64,000 bases of DNA from PNNG01 sp046291695 (GTDB lineage: Bacteria; Bacteroidota; Bacteroidia; UBA7662). Under the pieces are notes generated by a model. That model worked only from the letters and a program-made list of their open reading frames with translations, ran no database searches and was not told the origin of the DNA. The stretch is taken from positions 1 through 64,000 of the forward strand of contig JBKBSO010000014.1 of assembly GCA_046291695.1 (NCBI GenBank), given 5' to 3'. This document shows positions 24,521 through 34,000 of this stretch, piece by piece. The position numbers and the translations under genes are program-made. Each line of letters begins with the position of its first letter. Positions within the stretch are counted from its first letter, which is position 1.

Positions 24521-25924
24521 TTACATATGGATCGGACGATTGGCCGTGGCAGCCAAACAAGCTTCGCGGAACACTTCGGTGTAGGTAGGATGGGCGTGGC
24601 TCATGCGCGAAATATCTTCGGCACTTGCCCGGAATTCCATAGCCACAACAGCCTCTGCAATCATATCGGCTACCCGTGGCCCAATCATATGTACGCCTAA
24701 GATTTCATCGGTGTCTTTGTGCGCATATACCTTAATGAGACCATCCACATCGCCTGAAGCCCGAGCACGACCGCTGGCCTTAAACGGAAACTGTCCGGCT
24801 TTGAAAGCAATTCCCTGATCTTTCAATTCCTTTTCGGTGTATCCAACCCCGGCTACTTCGGGCCAGGTGTACACCACATTCGGGATAAGCAAATAATTGA
24901 TGTGAGGCTTTTGTCCAGCGATGTATTCCGCTACAAATACCCCTTCTTCTTCGGCTTTATGTGCCAACATGGCTCCCCTAACCACATCACCAATGGCATA
25001 AATGTGCGGTACACTGGTTTGTAAATGATCGTTTACCGCCACACGCCCGCGCTCATCGGCTTGTAAACCAGCTTTGTCAAGGTCTAACTTATCGGTGTAA
25101 GGCCTACGACCTACTGACACCAAGGTATAATCGGCCTTTATTTCTTTTATTTCATTGGTTTTTAGGTCTTCATAAGTAACCACGGTTTGCTTCCCTTTGG
25201 TTACCACCGAAGTCACTTTGTGGTCAAAATGAAAATCGAATCCCAATTTAGCCAAAGACTTTTGCAACTCACGTCCCAGCGCAGCATCCATGGTTGGGAT
25301 AAGGCTGTTGGTAAATTCAATAACGGTAATTTTGGTGCCCAATCGCCCGTAAACGGAGCCAAGCTCCATCCCAATTACACCCCCACCAATCACCACCATG
25401 CTTTTGGGCACCTCTTGTAAGTGGAGGGCTTCGGTAGAGGTAATGATGCGTTTTTTATCTATGTCGACACCCGGCACTGAAGCCGGTTTAGAACCTGTGG
25501 CAATGATGATGTTCTTGGCCGTAATACGCTCACTGCTGCCATCGGGCTTGGCAATGATGATGGTGTTGGCATCGGCAAAGCTGCCATGCCCATGGTACAC
25601 CGTAATTTTGTTTTTCTTCATTAAAAAAGCGATCCCGTCCACATTCTGCTTCACCACATCATTTTTGCGGCTGATCATTTGTGGTAGATTTACTTTTAAT
25701 CCGCTTAAATCAATGCCATGCGTCTTAAAACTGTGCTCGGCATTGTGGTAATGCTCAGAGCTGTCGAGCAACGCCTTCGAAGGAATACAACCTACATTTA
25801 AGCAAGTGCCTCCCAACGTATTGTATCGCTCAATAATGGCAGTTTTTAAACCCAATTGCGCCGCGCGAATGGCAGCAACATAACCTCCGGGACCTGAACC
25901 AATAACAGCTAAATCGTATTGCAT
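24521..25924 (-). CDS. lpdA: Dihydrolipoyl dehydrogenase (E3)
   Basis: The FAD-dependent E3 component of 2-oxoacid dehydrogenase and glycine-cleavage complexes, which reoxidises dihydrolipoamide with NAD+. The 467-residue protein has GSGPGGY at 9-15, the redox-active pair Cys41 and Cys46 in GGTCLNVGCIPSK, a second dinucleotide motif GGGVIGMELGS, and the C-terminal active-site histidine segment MSHAHPTYTE. The start at 25924 puts the FAD motif at residue 9; an upstream in-frame extension is not conserved in type. No E1 or E2 genes are in this window. Confidence 0.97.
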   Translation of the reverse strand: MQYDLAVIGSGPGGYVAAIRAAQLGLKTAIIERYNTLGGTCLNVGCIPSKALLDSSEHYHNAEHSFKTHGIDLSGLKVNLPQMISRKNDVVKQNVDGIAFLMKKNKITVYHGHGSFADANTIIIAKPDGSSERITAKNIIIATGSKPASVPGVDIDKKRIITSTEALHLQEVPKSMVVIGGGVIGMELGSVYGRLGTKITVIEFTNSLIPTMDAALGRELQKSLAKLGFDFHFDHKVTSVVTKGKQTVVTYEDLKTNEIKEIKADYTLVSVGRRPYTDKLDLDKAGLQADERGRVAVNDHLQTSVPHIYAIGDVVRGAMLAHKAEEEGVFVAEYIAGQKPHINYLLIPNVVYTWPEVAGVGYTEKELKDQGIAFKAGQFPFKASGRARASGDVDGLIKVYAHKDTDEILGVHMIGPRVADMIAEAVVAMEFRASAEDISRMSHAHPTYTEVFREACLAATANRPIHM

Positions 25925-25939
25925 AATTTTGAATTTGCG

Positions 25940-25947
25940 CAAAAATA
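25940..25947 (-). promoter_or_regulatory. Candidate -7 box TATTTTTG for lpd
   Basis: A perfect TAnnTTTG match on the minus strand, 15 bases upstream of the lpd ATG. No TTG is found at the standard spacing. Confidence 0.45.
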
Positions 25948-26009
25948 AGAGAATTGCACGGCTTACTGAATGAAATTCTGAATCAAAGGGTTCCACATTA
26001 CATACGGTT

Positions 26010-26047
26010 AAGCTTGTTTATAATGCAACATTGTTGCGAAAGCTTGT
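26010..26047. promoter_or_regulatory. Operator-like palindrome between lpd and the histidine kinase gene
   Basis: The palindrome GCAACA-T-TGTTGC lies at 26025-26037 and is flanked by direct repeats of AAGCTTGT at 26010-26017 and 26040-26047. The site is 31 bases upstream of the kinase GTG start and could bind a dimeric regulator. No regulator is identified. Confidence 0.4.
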
Positions 26048-26077
26048 GGTGTTGCGTCAATTTTATAAATTGCTCCG

Positions 26078-28486
26078 GTGATTACCGAGACCAATTATAG
26101 CCATACGTCGGAACGTTTACTCTTTGGGGTTGCCGAAGCCTCTGTGTATTTGGTAAAAAGCCAGGATTTACACCAGGCAAGCCGCCAGGTAGTCGCCATT
26201 ATGGGTCGTGCGGCCGAAGCCGATCGCTGTTACATTTTCCAAAACACAAAAGTTGATGGAAATTTACTCATGTATCAGTTGGTAGAATGGGTAGCGCCAG
26301 GCATCAGCGTTCAATTTTATGGTGATCATTTGCAAGCGATTTCCTACGATGTTCATCCCGACATTCTCCATAAGTTCAAAGCCGGCGAAGCTTTTCATGG
26401 CCCGGTGGCCGGCCAGCCCGAACCTTTCCGGGAAATCATGGCCTCACAAGAAATCCTTTCCTTTTTATTTCTGCCTATTTTTAACCGGGAGGAATTTTGG
26501 GGCTTTATTGGCTACGACGCCTGCCGCCAAAGTCGGGTATGGGAAGAGTCTGAAATACGATCGCTGCAGGCCTTTGCCAATGCCTTTGGCTTTTTCATCG
26601 AAAACCTGAGTTTGCGACAAAATATCGAACTTAAAAACAAACAATACAGCCTGGCCATACAAGGCTCTAAAGATGGTATTTGGGAGCTCGATTTGATTAG
26701 CAGCACGTCCTATGTGAGCGATTTGTGGCTCGAAACTTTCGGCTATGCCAACAAAAACGTGGATTGGACCTACGAAAATTGGTTGGAAAAGCTGCATCCT
26801 GACGACCTTGACCGCGTACAAAAAAGTCTCGCCCACTTTTTAGCAAGAGGACATGGCACCAACGATGTTGAATACCGCATGCGCCATGGCAACGGACACT
26901 ACGTTTGGGTTCTCAGCCGGGCGGCAGCTGAATGGGACGAAGCGGGCAACCCCATCAGGATGGTCGGGAGCGATGCCGACATTACCGAGCGTAAAATCCA
27001 TGAACGCATCTTGGCAGAAAATGAAAGCCAATACCGCAACCTGGTAAACAACCTTAAAGAAGTAGTGTTTGAAGCCGACAAAGACGGCAAAATCACTTTC
27101 CTCAGTCAATCTTGGGAAAAGCTAACCGGATTTACCGTAGAAGAATCATTGGGGCAGCAAGGTTCGTTTTTTTTAGACGAACAAGAGCAGTTGCGGTTGC
27201 CCGAGCTCAAAGCCGACCTTGATCAGGAAAAAACGTATAGAACCTACGAACTCAAATACAAGCATAAAACAGGAAAAACCGTTTGGGCCGAAGTCACTGC
27301 CAAACGCATTTACGACGACAAAGGCAAGCTGCTAGGCACAACAGGTACTTTGGTAAATATCACGGACAAACGCATGGCTGAAAAGGAACTTCAACTCAGC
27401 GAAGCCAAATACAGGTTGATATCCGAAAACATTACCGATATCATTACCCAGCACGATACCAAAGGTCTCATCCGCTTTGTATCGGCATCGATGACCGAGC
27501 TATTGGGGTATAAACCTGAAGAAGCCATTGGCAAAGTTCCCCTCGATTTTATTCATCCGCTCGATCAGCAGCATGTTCAGCAAAATGCCTATGAGAAACT
27601 GTTGGCTGGTATACAGCGCATCAACATCAACTACCGCATCCGGCACAAAAACGGCCACTATATCTGGGTAGAATCTCTCACCAAATACATCAGGGATGAA
27701 GAGGACCAAGTGATTGCCATTCAGGTTTCAACGCGCGACATCAGTGAACGTAAACGTGCCGAAGAAGAAATTGCACGCGCACTCGAGAAAGAAAAAGAGT
27801 TGATGGAATTACGGTCGCGCTTCATCATGATGGCATCGCATGAGTTCCGCACCCCCCTTGCCACTATCCAATCGAGCCTCGACATTCTGCGGATATACCT
27901 AAATAAGGCAGAAAAAAGCCTGAAAGAAAAGTCATTTCGGCACTTTGATAAAATGACTGCCGAAATTGAGCGATTGGGCGAACTCATGAACGATATTCTA
28001 CTTTTGGGCAAACTCGAAGCAGGTAAAACCAAGCTCAACCGGAAATCCATCCACCTGGTGGAACTCTGCGAACTGGTAATCGATCATCATTTTTCGCATG
28101 CCAAAGATGGGCGTGTTCCTGAACTCATCGTACAAGGAACAAGTCGCTTGGTATTTATCGATGATCAGCTCATCAGCCATTGCATCATCAACTTGCTGAG
28201 TAATGCCCTTAAATTTTCACCAAAAGCTCCTGCGCCCCAGCTCGAACTGGTCTTTAGGCGTAAGAAACTACAAATCATGGTTAGGGATTTTGGTATTGGC
28301 ATCAAATCAAACGACAAGAAAAAAGTATTTGAGGCTTTTTTCAGGGCCGAAAATGCCCAAAACACAGCCGGCACCGGACTGGGCTTGGTAGTAGTGAAAG
28401 AATTTGTTGAATTACATGGCGGCGTAGTGCAATTCCGAAGCAAAATAAATCAGGGTACAACCTTTATCATTTCAATTAACGTATGA
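26078..28486 (+). CDS. Sensor histidine kinase (GAF, three PAS, HisKA, HATPase)
   Basis: An 802-residue histidine kinase without a clear membrane segment, so probably cytoplasmic. An N-terminal GAF-like domain (about 15-175) is followed by PAS domains at about 185-305, 315-435 and 445-560, each ending in the PAC-type phrase DITERK, NITDKR or DISERK. The dimerisation and phosphoacceptor region has His588 in ASHEFRTP. The ATPase domain carries an N box (NLLSNALKF), G1 (RDFGIGI) and G2 (GTGLGLVV). The start is GTG at 26078. The stop overlaps the response regulator ATG, so they form a pair. The signal may be a ligand, redox state or light; no cofactor residue is evident. Confidence 0.93.
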   Translation: MITETNYSHTSERLLFGVAEASVYLVKSQDLHQASRQVVAIMGRAAEADRCYIFQNTKVDGNLLMYQLVEWVAPGISVQFYGDHLQAISYDVHPDILHKFKAGEAFHGPVAGQPEPFREIMASQEILSFLFLPIFNREEFWGFIGYDACRQSRVWEESEIRSLQAFANAFGFFIENLSLRQNIELKNKQYSLAIQGSKDGIWELDLISSTSYVSDLWLETFGYANKNVDWTYENWLEKLHPDDLDRVQKSLAHFLARGHGTNDVEYRMRHGNGHYVWVLSRAAAEWDEAGNPIRMVGSDADITERKIHERILAENESQYRNLVNNLKEVVFEADKDGKITFLSQSWEKLTGFTVEESLGQQGSFFLDEQEQLRLPELKADLDQEKTYRTYELKYKHKTGKTVWAEVTAKRIYDDKGKLLGTTGTLVNITDKRMAEKELQLSEAKYRLISENITDIITQHDTKGLIRFVSASMTELLGYKPEEAIGKVPLDFIHPLDQQHVQQNAYEKLLAGIQRININYRIRHKNGHYIWVESLTKYIRDEEDQVIAIQVSTRDISERKRAEEEIARALEKEKELMELRSRFIMMASHEFRTPLATIQSSLDILRIYLNKAEKSLKEKSFRHFDKMTAEIERLGELMNDILLLGKLEAGKTKLNRKSIHLVELCELVIDHHFSHAKDGRVPELIVQGTSRLVFIDDQLISHCIINLLSNALKFSPKAPAPQLELVFRRKKLQIMVRDFGIGIKSNDKKKVFEAFFRAENAQNTAGTGLGLVVVKEFVELHGGVVQFRSKINQGTTFIISINV

Positions 28487-29220
28487 ACAAAGTTTTAATC
28501 ATTGAAGACGAAGTACAACTTCGTGAAAATATAGTAGAGCTGTTTGAGTCGGAAGCCTATTGGGTAGAAACCGCAGAAGATGGCGTCAAAGGTTTTGAGA
28601 AAGCCATTCGTTTTTTACCCGATTTAATCGTGAGCGATGTAATTATGCCCGAAGAAGATGGCTTTTTATTGCTGAATCGATTAAGGCGAAATCCGTCTAC
28701 AGCCTATGTGCCGGTAATCCTGCTTACTGCCAAAAATATGCTTGAAGCCAAACTCGAAGGTCTGCAGCTAGGTGCCGACGATTATCTGGTAAAGCCTTTC
28801 TCTGCCGAAGAGCTGCTGGTGCGTGCCAAAAATCTCATTAACAAGCATCAGCTCTTGATGAACAAGTCCTTAACCCAACCCACTACCGATGATATACAGC
28901 CTAAAAATGAGCGGATGATCAAGGATATCATTCAATTTATTGAAGAGAATTTAAGTAATTATAAGCTCTCGGTGGATATGGTTGCTGAGCATTTAGATTT
29001 AAGTAAATCAACCATTCAGCGAAAACTTAAACTGGCCATCAATAAAAACCTAAACCAACTCATTCGCGAATATAGGCTGGAAAAAGCTCGAAAAATGATT
29101 GAACGCAAGGCGGGCAGTTTGTCGGATATAGCTACAGCAACCGGCTTCAACAGCCTCAGTTATTTTAGCTACAGTTATAAAAGATTTTATGGGGTAGCCC
29201 CTTCACAAATAAAAAGCTAA
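28483..29220 (+). CDS. Response regulator with AraC-type DNA-binding domain
   Basis: A 245-residue transcription regulator. The receiver domain has the acidic pair Glu8/Asp9, phosphoacceptor Asp52 (VSDVIMPEEDG), Thr82 and Lys104 (LVKPF). The C-terminal 100 residues are an AraC/XylS helix-turn-helix domain (LDLSKSTIQRKLK, then ATGFNSLSYFSYSYKRFYG). It is phosphorylated presumably by the kinase encoded just upstream, with which it shares an ATGA overlap. Possible targets include the SLC13-type transporter gene downstream or its own promoter; this is inference. Confidence 0.95.
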   Translation: MNKVLIIEDEVQLRENIVELFESEAYWVETAEDGVKGFEKAIRFLPDLIVSDVIMPEEDGFLLLNRLRRNPSTAYVPVILLTAKNMLEAKLEGLQLGADDYLVKPFSAEELLVRAKNLINKHQLLMNKSLTQPTTDDIQPKNERMIKDIIQFIEENLSNYKLSVDMVAEHLDLSKSTIQRKLKLAINKNLNQLIREYRLEKARKMIERKAGSLSDIATATGFNSLSYFSYSYKRFYGVAPSQIKS

Positions 29221-29478
29221 CTATTGTTCGGGAAGCATTTGCAGTAGTTTGTAAAGAGCCGCAACCAAAAGTAAAAGCAACCCAGCTATAGCCCCCATGC
29301 TCAAATAAAATCCCGGTCTGCTTTGGTTCTTTACTGCCCTGAACATCAATCCTTGCCAATGACAGCTCTGGCAGTGGTATTTCCGCAGAAAAGGATTGGT
29401 GGCTGTTTTATTTACTGGCAGAATCCTACCCTTTTTATCACAAGCAGGACAGATACGCGGCCCAGAAAATACCGACAT
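29221..29478 (-). CDS. Small zinc-ribbon membrane protein
   Basis: An 85-residue protein of unknown function. It has an N-terminal zinc ribbon with CPAC and CQSC pairs 25 or so residues apart, followed by a basic stretch and one transmembrane helix near the C terminus (SMGAIAGLLLLLVAALYKLL). I start it at the ATG at 29478; an in-frame ATG 22 codons upstream would add a sequence unlike a zinc ribbon. It lies opposite to its neighbours, between the regulator and the transporter gene. Confidence 0.6.
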   Translation of the reverse strand: MSVFSGPRICPACDKKGRILPVNKTATNPFLRKYHCQSCHWQGLMFRAVKNQSRPGFYLSMGAIAGLLLLLVAALYKLLQMLPEQ

Positions 29479-29561
29479 AGGTTTTGGTTTAGGGTTACAG
29501 ACAAGAAGCCGCAAGCTAAAGAAAATATCAAATTCATTTTCCAATAGCAGTTAAAAAAATC

Positions 29562-30974
29562 ATGATATTTTACAAAACCCTTCCCATTCTTTTTGCAGCA
29601 GCTGCTTTAATGCTTCAACTTCCCTTTCCGTTGGTGGTGATACTTACAGCCGTCTGGATGATCATATGGTGGATTAAGCAGCCTGTACCTGTAGCCGTAA
29701 CGGCGCTGTTGCCTTTACTTATTTTTCCATTCTCCGGGGAATTGGGACTAGCAGAAATCAGCAAATCCTATGCTGATCCGGTGATATTTTTGTTTCTATC
29801 GGGCTTTATGCTGGCCATCGCGCTCGAAAAACACGAATTGCATAAACATCTGGTTAGTTGGCTGGTACGCATGGCCCCACTGGGTGCTGCCGGGCTCAGC
29901 ATAAGCTTGCTTGGAAGTACCGCCCTGCTGAGTATGTGGATCAGCAATACGGCTACCGCGCTGATGATGTTGCCCGTGGCGAGCTCCGTTTTGCACCAAC
30001 TGCTTCCTTTTTGCACGAGTCTATCTCGTCGCCTAGCCCATCAGCGCTTTGGATTGGCCCTGATGTTGGGCATTGCCTATGCCGCTAATATCGGCGGTAC
30101 CGCTACGCTTATCGGCACACCTCCAAACGTAGTGTTTGCCGGTATCAGCCAGCAATTAACAGGCTCTTCTCCCGGCTTTGGCAGTTGGATGCTGGTGGGG
30201 GTCCCCTTTGCCCTTTGCATGCTGGTGATTGGCTATTTCGTACTATTTAAATGGCAATACAAATCCGATTTGCGCTTTGAATGCCACGAATGGGACAGTA
30301 TTCGCCATACACTGGTGCAAACCAATGCCTTGAACAGCAATCAAAAACGCGTGGCCTTCATTTTCACGCTCACGGCACTTGGCTGGATGGGCAAAGACTT
30401 TCTTCGCTGGCAGTTTGGGGTGGATGGACTCAATGACACCAATATCGGACTGGGCGGAGCCCTATTGATGTTTTTAGTACCGGCTAAAGACCAAAAAACA
30501 GGACTACTTATTTGGGACGATATGAAACAACTCCCATGGGGAATTCTGCTCTTGTTTGGCGGAGGTATTGGCCTGGCCAAAGGGCTCGAAAGTAGCGGGC
30601 TGATTTTGGCCATAGGCGAGGCGGTCAGGCAGATTTCGTTGGAGCATTCACTGCTACTCATTCTGCTATTAAGTGTACTCAGCCTCCTGCTCACGGAACT
30701 CATGAGTAATGTAGCCCTTATTGCTGTTTTTTTACCCATTGTAATTGGCATCGCACAAGGCATGGCCGGAAATATTGCCACATTTACCATACCGGTAACC
30801 CTTGCGGCAAGTTGCGCCTTTATGATGCCCATTAGCACACCCCCAAATGCCATTGTTTTTGGCAGTGGCTACATCACGGCTTCTCAAATGTTACGAACTG
30901 GCATTTGGATGAACCTAATGGCTATACTACTACTCGTATTCCTGGTAGCACCTTTGGCTGCCCGTATTTTTTAA
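29562..30974 (+). CDS. SLC13/DASS-family anion symporter
   Basis: A polytopic inner-membrane carrier of 470 residues with about eleven helices, in the divalent anion:Na+ symporter family that imports dicarboxylates, citrate or sulfate. The first sodium-site SNT motif is present at 128-130 (WISNTATALMMLP), with the TPPN-containing phrase GTATLIGTPPNVVF following. The matching motif in the second half reads SNV (MSNVALIAVFLP, near 385) and a second TPPN occurs in MPISTPPNAIVFGSG. The substitution may alter ion coupling. The gene is preceded by the two-component system, a possible regulator. The substrate cannot be read from sequence. Confidence 0.9.
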   Translation: MIFYKTLPILFAAAALMLQLPFPLVVILTAVWMIIWWIKQPVPVAVTALLPLLIFPFSGELGLAEISKSYADPVIFLFLSGFMLAIALEKHELHKHLVSWLVRMAPLGAAGLSISLLGSTALLSMWISNTATALMMLPVASSVLHQLLPFCTSLSRRLAHQRFGLALMLGIAYAANIGGTATLIGTPPNVVFAGISQQLTGSSPGFGSWMLVGVPFALCMLVIGYFVLFKWQYKSDLRFECHEWDSIRHTLVQTNALNSNQKRVAFIFTLTALGWMGKDFLRWQFGVDGLNDTNIGLGGALLMFLVPAKDQKTGLLIWDDMKQLPWGILLLFGGGIGLAKGLESSGLILAIGEAVRQISLEHSLLLILLLSVLSLLLTELMSNVALIAVFLPIVIGIAQGMAGNIATFTIPVTLAASCAFMMPISTPPNAIVFGSGYITASQMLRTGIWMNLMAILLLVFLVAPLAARIF

Positions 30975-31033
30975 GGGCTTTTTAATCCCAATTGAATAAA
31001 CAATTTGTACATTAGTAGTTCCACGCTCATGCT

Positions 31034-34000
31034 ATGAAATACGCTTTTACCCTATTGTTCAGCTTGTTGTATGCCGGTTCACAAGCCCAGGAATCCATTT
31101 CCACCTTACCGGCCCTAACAGGCGGAAGTGTAATCAATGGCATCATATTTCAACTCGGCGCAAATACAGCCTTAACCATAGATACCGTTTACGTGCCGCT
31201 TACCGGGCCGCTGAATTACACAAGTAAGATGAATCTTTGGTACACCCCAAACCGCATTACCCAAGCCAATGTGTCGCCCCCTCAATGGACCCAGCTCCTG
31301 CAAGAAGTTGAGGTTCTGGTGCTCAACACCCATCCCCAGCCTGCCCATGGCCCGCGTACCGGCGCCTTGGTTATTCCGGGAGGCATTAGCATGATGGCCG
31401 GTGATACCATCAGCCTATGCGTAGCTCGACCCACAGGCAGCCTGGGAAACATCATCTACAGTCCCGACACCAGCAGCAATCCACAACCCTTTATCGTAAG
31501 TGATGCTAACCTTAGCCTGCTAACCGGCGCAAGCTTTGGTTTTGCCGGAACTTTGCCAATCCTCAACATCACCAATACCCGCTACAATGGTGGTGTAGCC
31601 TACCGATTACCTCGGCCTCGCGATATGCGTACCACAACCATACTCAGCCCCATTACCATTGCCGAAGGAAATAATTTTATGAGCATCCGGGTGCAAAATG
31701 CAGGCACCGATACCATTTTTAGCTTCGATGCCGGCTATTCCTTCGACAATCAGGCGGCTGTTATGCAGCTTAATGTGCAACCTAATCCGCCTCTAGCTCC
31801 CAACGACTGGATGGATTTATCGTTTAATACCCCTTGGAATGTGGGAATCGTTGCTAACCACCACATCAAAAGCTGGGTAAATAATGTAAACAACCTCGGC
31901 AACGACCTCTTTTCGGCCAACGATACCCTCCAAAAAAGCTTCTGCAAACCTTATGAAGGCAGCTTTACCGTGGGCGACAGCCTCAGTGATTACCTCAGCC
32001 TGCACGATGCATTTAACGACTTTAACCAGTGCGGCATTTCCGGCCCCATTGAACTTCTCCTCAAAAACGGGGATTATCAGGGGCCCTTTTATGTGCCCGA
32101 CTTCCCGGCAAACCAGCGTAATTACCTGATTCAAATCCGAAGCGCGTCCGAAAACGCCCAGGACGTACGCTTTTTAAACAATGGCCCAAATACTTTCGAT
32201 CGCTCTCATTTGGTGATTAGCACGCAACATCCGGTAAGCATCCGAGACATCAGCTTTCTCAAAACACAAAACACCCTGCTGGCTGAACAAGCCTGTATAA
32301 GCTTTGTGCATTCTCAAACCCGGGGCGTTGTAAGGTCTTGCCGCTTCAACGACGAAACCCTGTCGAATGCGAATACCAATTTGGGCATCTGGCACAGAGG
32401 GAGCTACTCTATATTCGAAAGCAATGTATTTAACGGCTTCTACCATGCAATTTTCCTCCAAGGTGATGAATATCCCATGACCCAACAGCAAAACGCAGTA
32501 ACCAAAAACGAAATCAACAACTACCGCTACAGGGCCATCTACGCACTTAACCAATACAATGTGCTGATCTCCCATAACCTCATTCATCAATATGCAGGGA
32601 ACAATGCCGCGGGAGCAGCCATTCATGCACAAAACTTATTTCGGGGCCAGATTTCTGAAAATCAGATTAGCGGGGAAATCGGCAATTTTGCCTTTTTCCT
32701 CAACAACCTGAATGCCGATACCATCAATCCGCTCCTTAATCCCAATCGGATTTTCAACAACATCATCAATGCCCGGCACGCTTCGCGGCTGCAAAGCAAT
32801 ACGAACCAACTCATTTACCTGGTCATGAACAGGCAAACTGCCGTGAGCTACAACCCCGCCGATGCCATCGAAATCACCCACAACACCATCCGTTACGAAC
32901 ACAATCCTAACGCAAACTTCATAGGAAACGCCGCGCTTTTCCTCATTTCCTCTGCTTCAACCGCTTCCGATACCGATGTTTATTCCCTGCTTCTGGCCAA
33001 TAACATTTTCGACATACGACCCAGTTCTGGCAATATTCCTTCGAATTTCCGCATGCTGCAAGCCAACAATCAGGTGCTTTTGGGCGTCATGACCAGCAGC
33101 CATAATAATTACCTGTTTAGGGGATCCAACACCCCACCCATGTTCAGGGGCGGCATGCCGTTGGCCAACTACAATAGCGTTAGCGACTGGAACCAGGCCA
33201 CCGGGCAGGAAGTTCTTTCCACCACCTTCGACCCCATTTTTTTGACCCCTGAAATTTTGGTTCCCACCAGTGTGGCACTCAATAACCGAGGCGTAAGCGT
33301 GAGCTTTGTACAAACCGATATCATTGGCCAAGCACGCGATAGCCTTACACCCGACTTTGGTGCCTTTGAGTTTGATGAAGCCTATTTTTCTGTGATTAAC
33401 CACCAGCCTTTAGGCGATACCCTACCCTCGGCAGGACGATATGTATATGCTACCATAGCCGATACAGCCGGTGTACTCGAAATGGGCGCGCAGCGCTTAT
33501 TTTATCGTAAAAAAGGGAGTGTTAACTGGGAGATGGACAGCCTTCCAATAGTAAATGGCACCGTGCATCAGTTTTTTCTCGATTACAGTCTGCTCGGTCC
33601 GGCCCAGGCTGGCGACACCCTGGAGTACTATCTGGCCGTAAGAAATAATTCAGGTACCGTAACCACCTTTCCGTTTGGAGGCATAGGACTTAGACCACCG
33701 CAGCGAATCCCACCTTCACAGCTCATCAGTTTCAGATTATTGCCGGTTATGGGCGGTACTTATCTTGTAGGTACTAATCAGCCAAACACAGATTTTACCA
33801 CCCTTACCGATGCTTTTCACGCCTTGAATACACGGCTCATAATATCTCCTGTAACGCTGCTGCTTACGGATAGTGTATACGGACCTAATGAAACATTTCC
33901 GTTACAGCTGCATGCTTTACAGCGATACACTGATAGTGTACAGGTGGCCATCAGGCCGTACCACTTACAAAACCAAGTAGTCATTAGGGGGCATGCAGCA

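Noticed and set aside
30960..30983. Possible terminator GCCC...GGGC-TTTTT after the SLC13-type gene
   Set aside because: The stem is only four bases with an 11-base loop that is mostly A and T, too weak to call.
21508..30993. TAATCCCAATT occurs both before the DUF4143 ATPase gene and after the SLC13-type gene (30983-30993)
   Set aside because: Only the first has the inverted partner. An 11-base AT-rich word twice in 64 kb is weak evidence by itself.
32174..32632. Minus-strand open frames within the giant T9SS gene
   Set aside because: Several such frames occur along the gene; all are antisense shadows with no signal peptide or domain.
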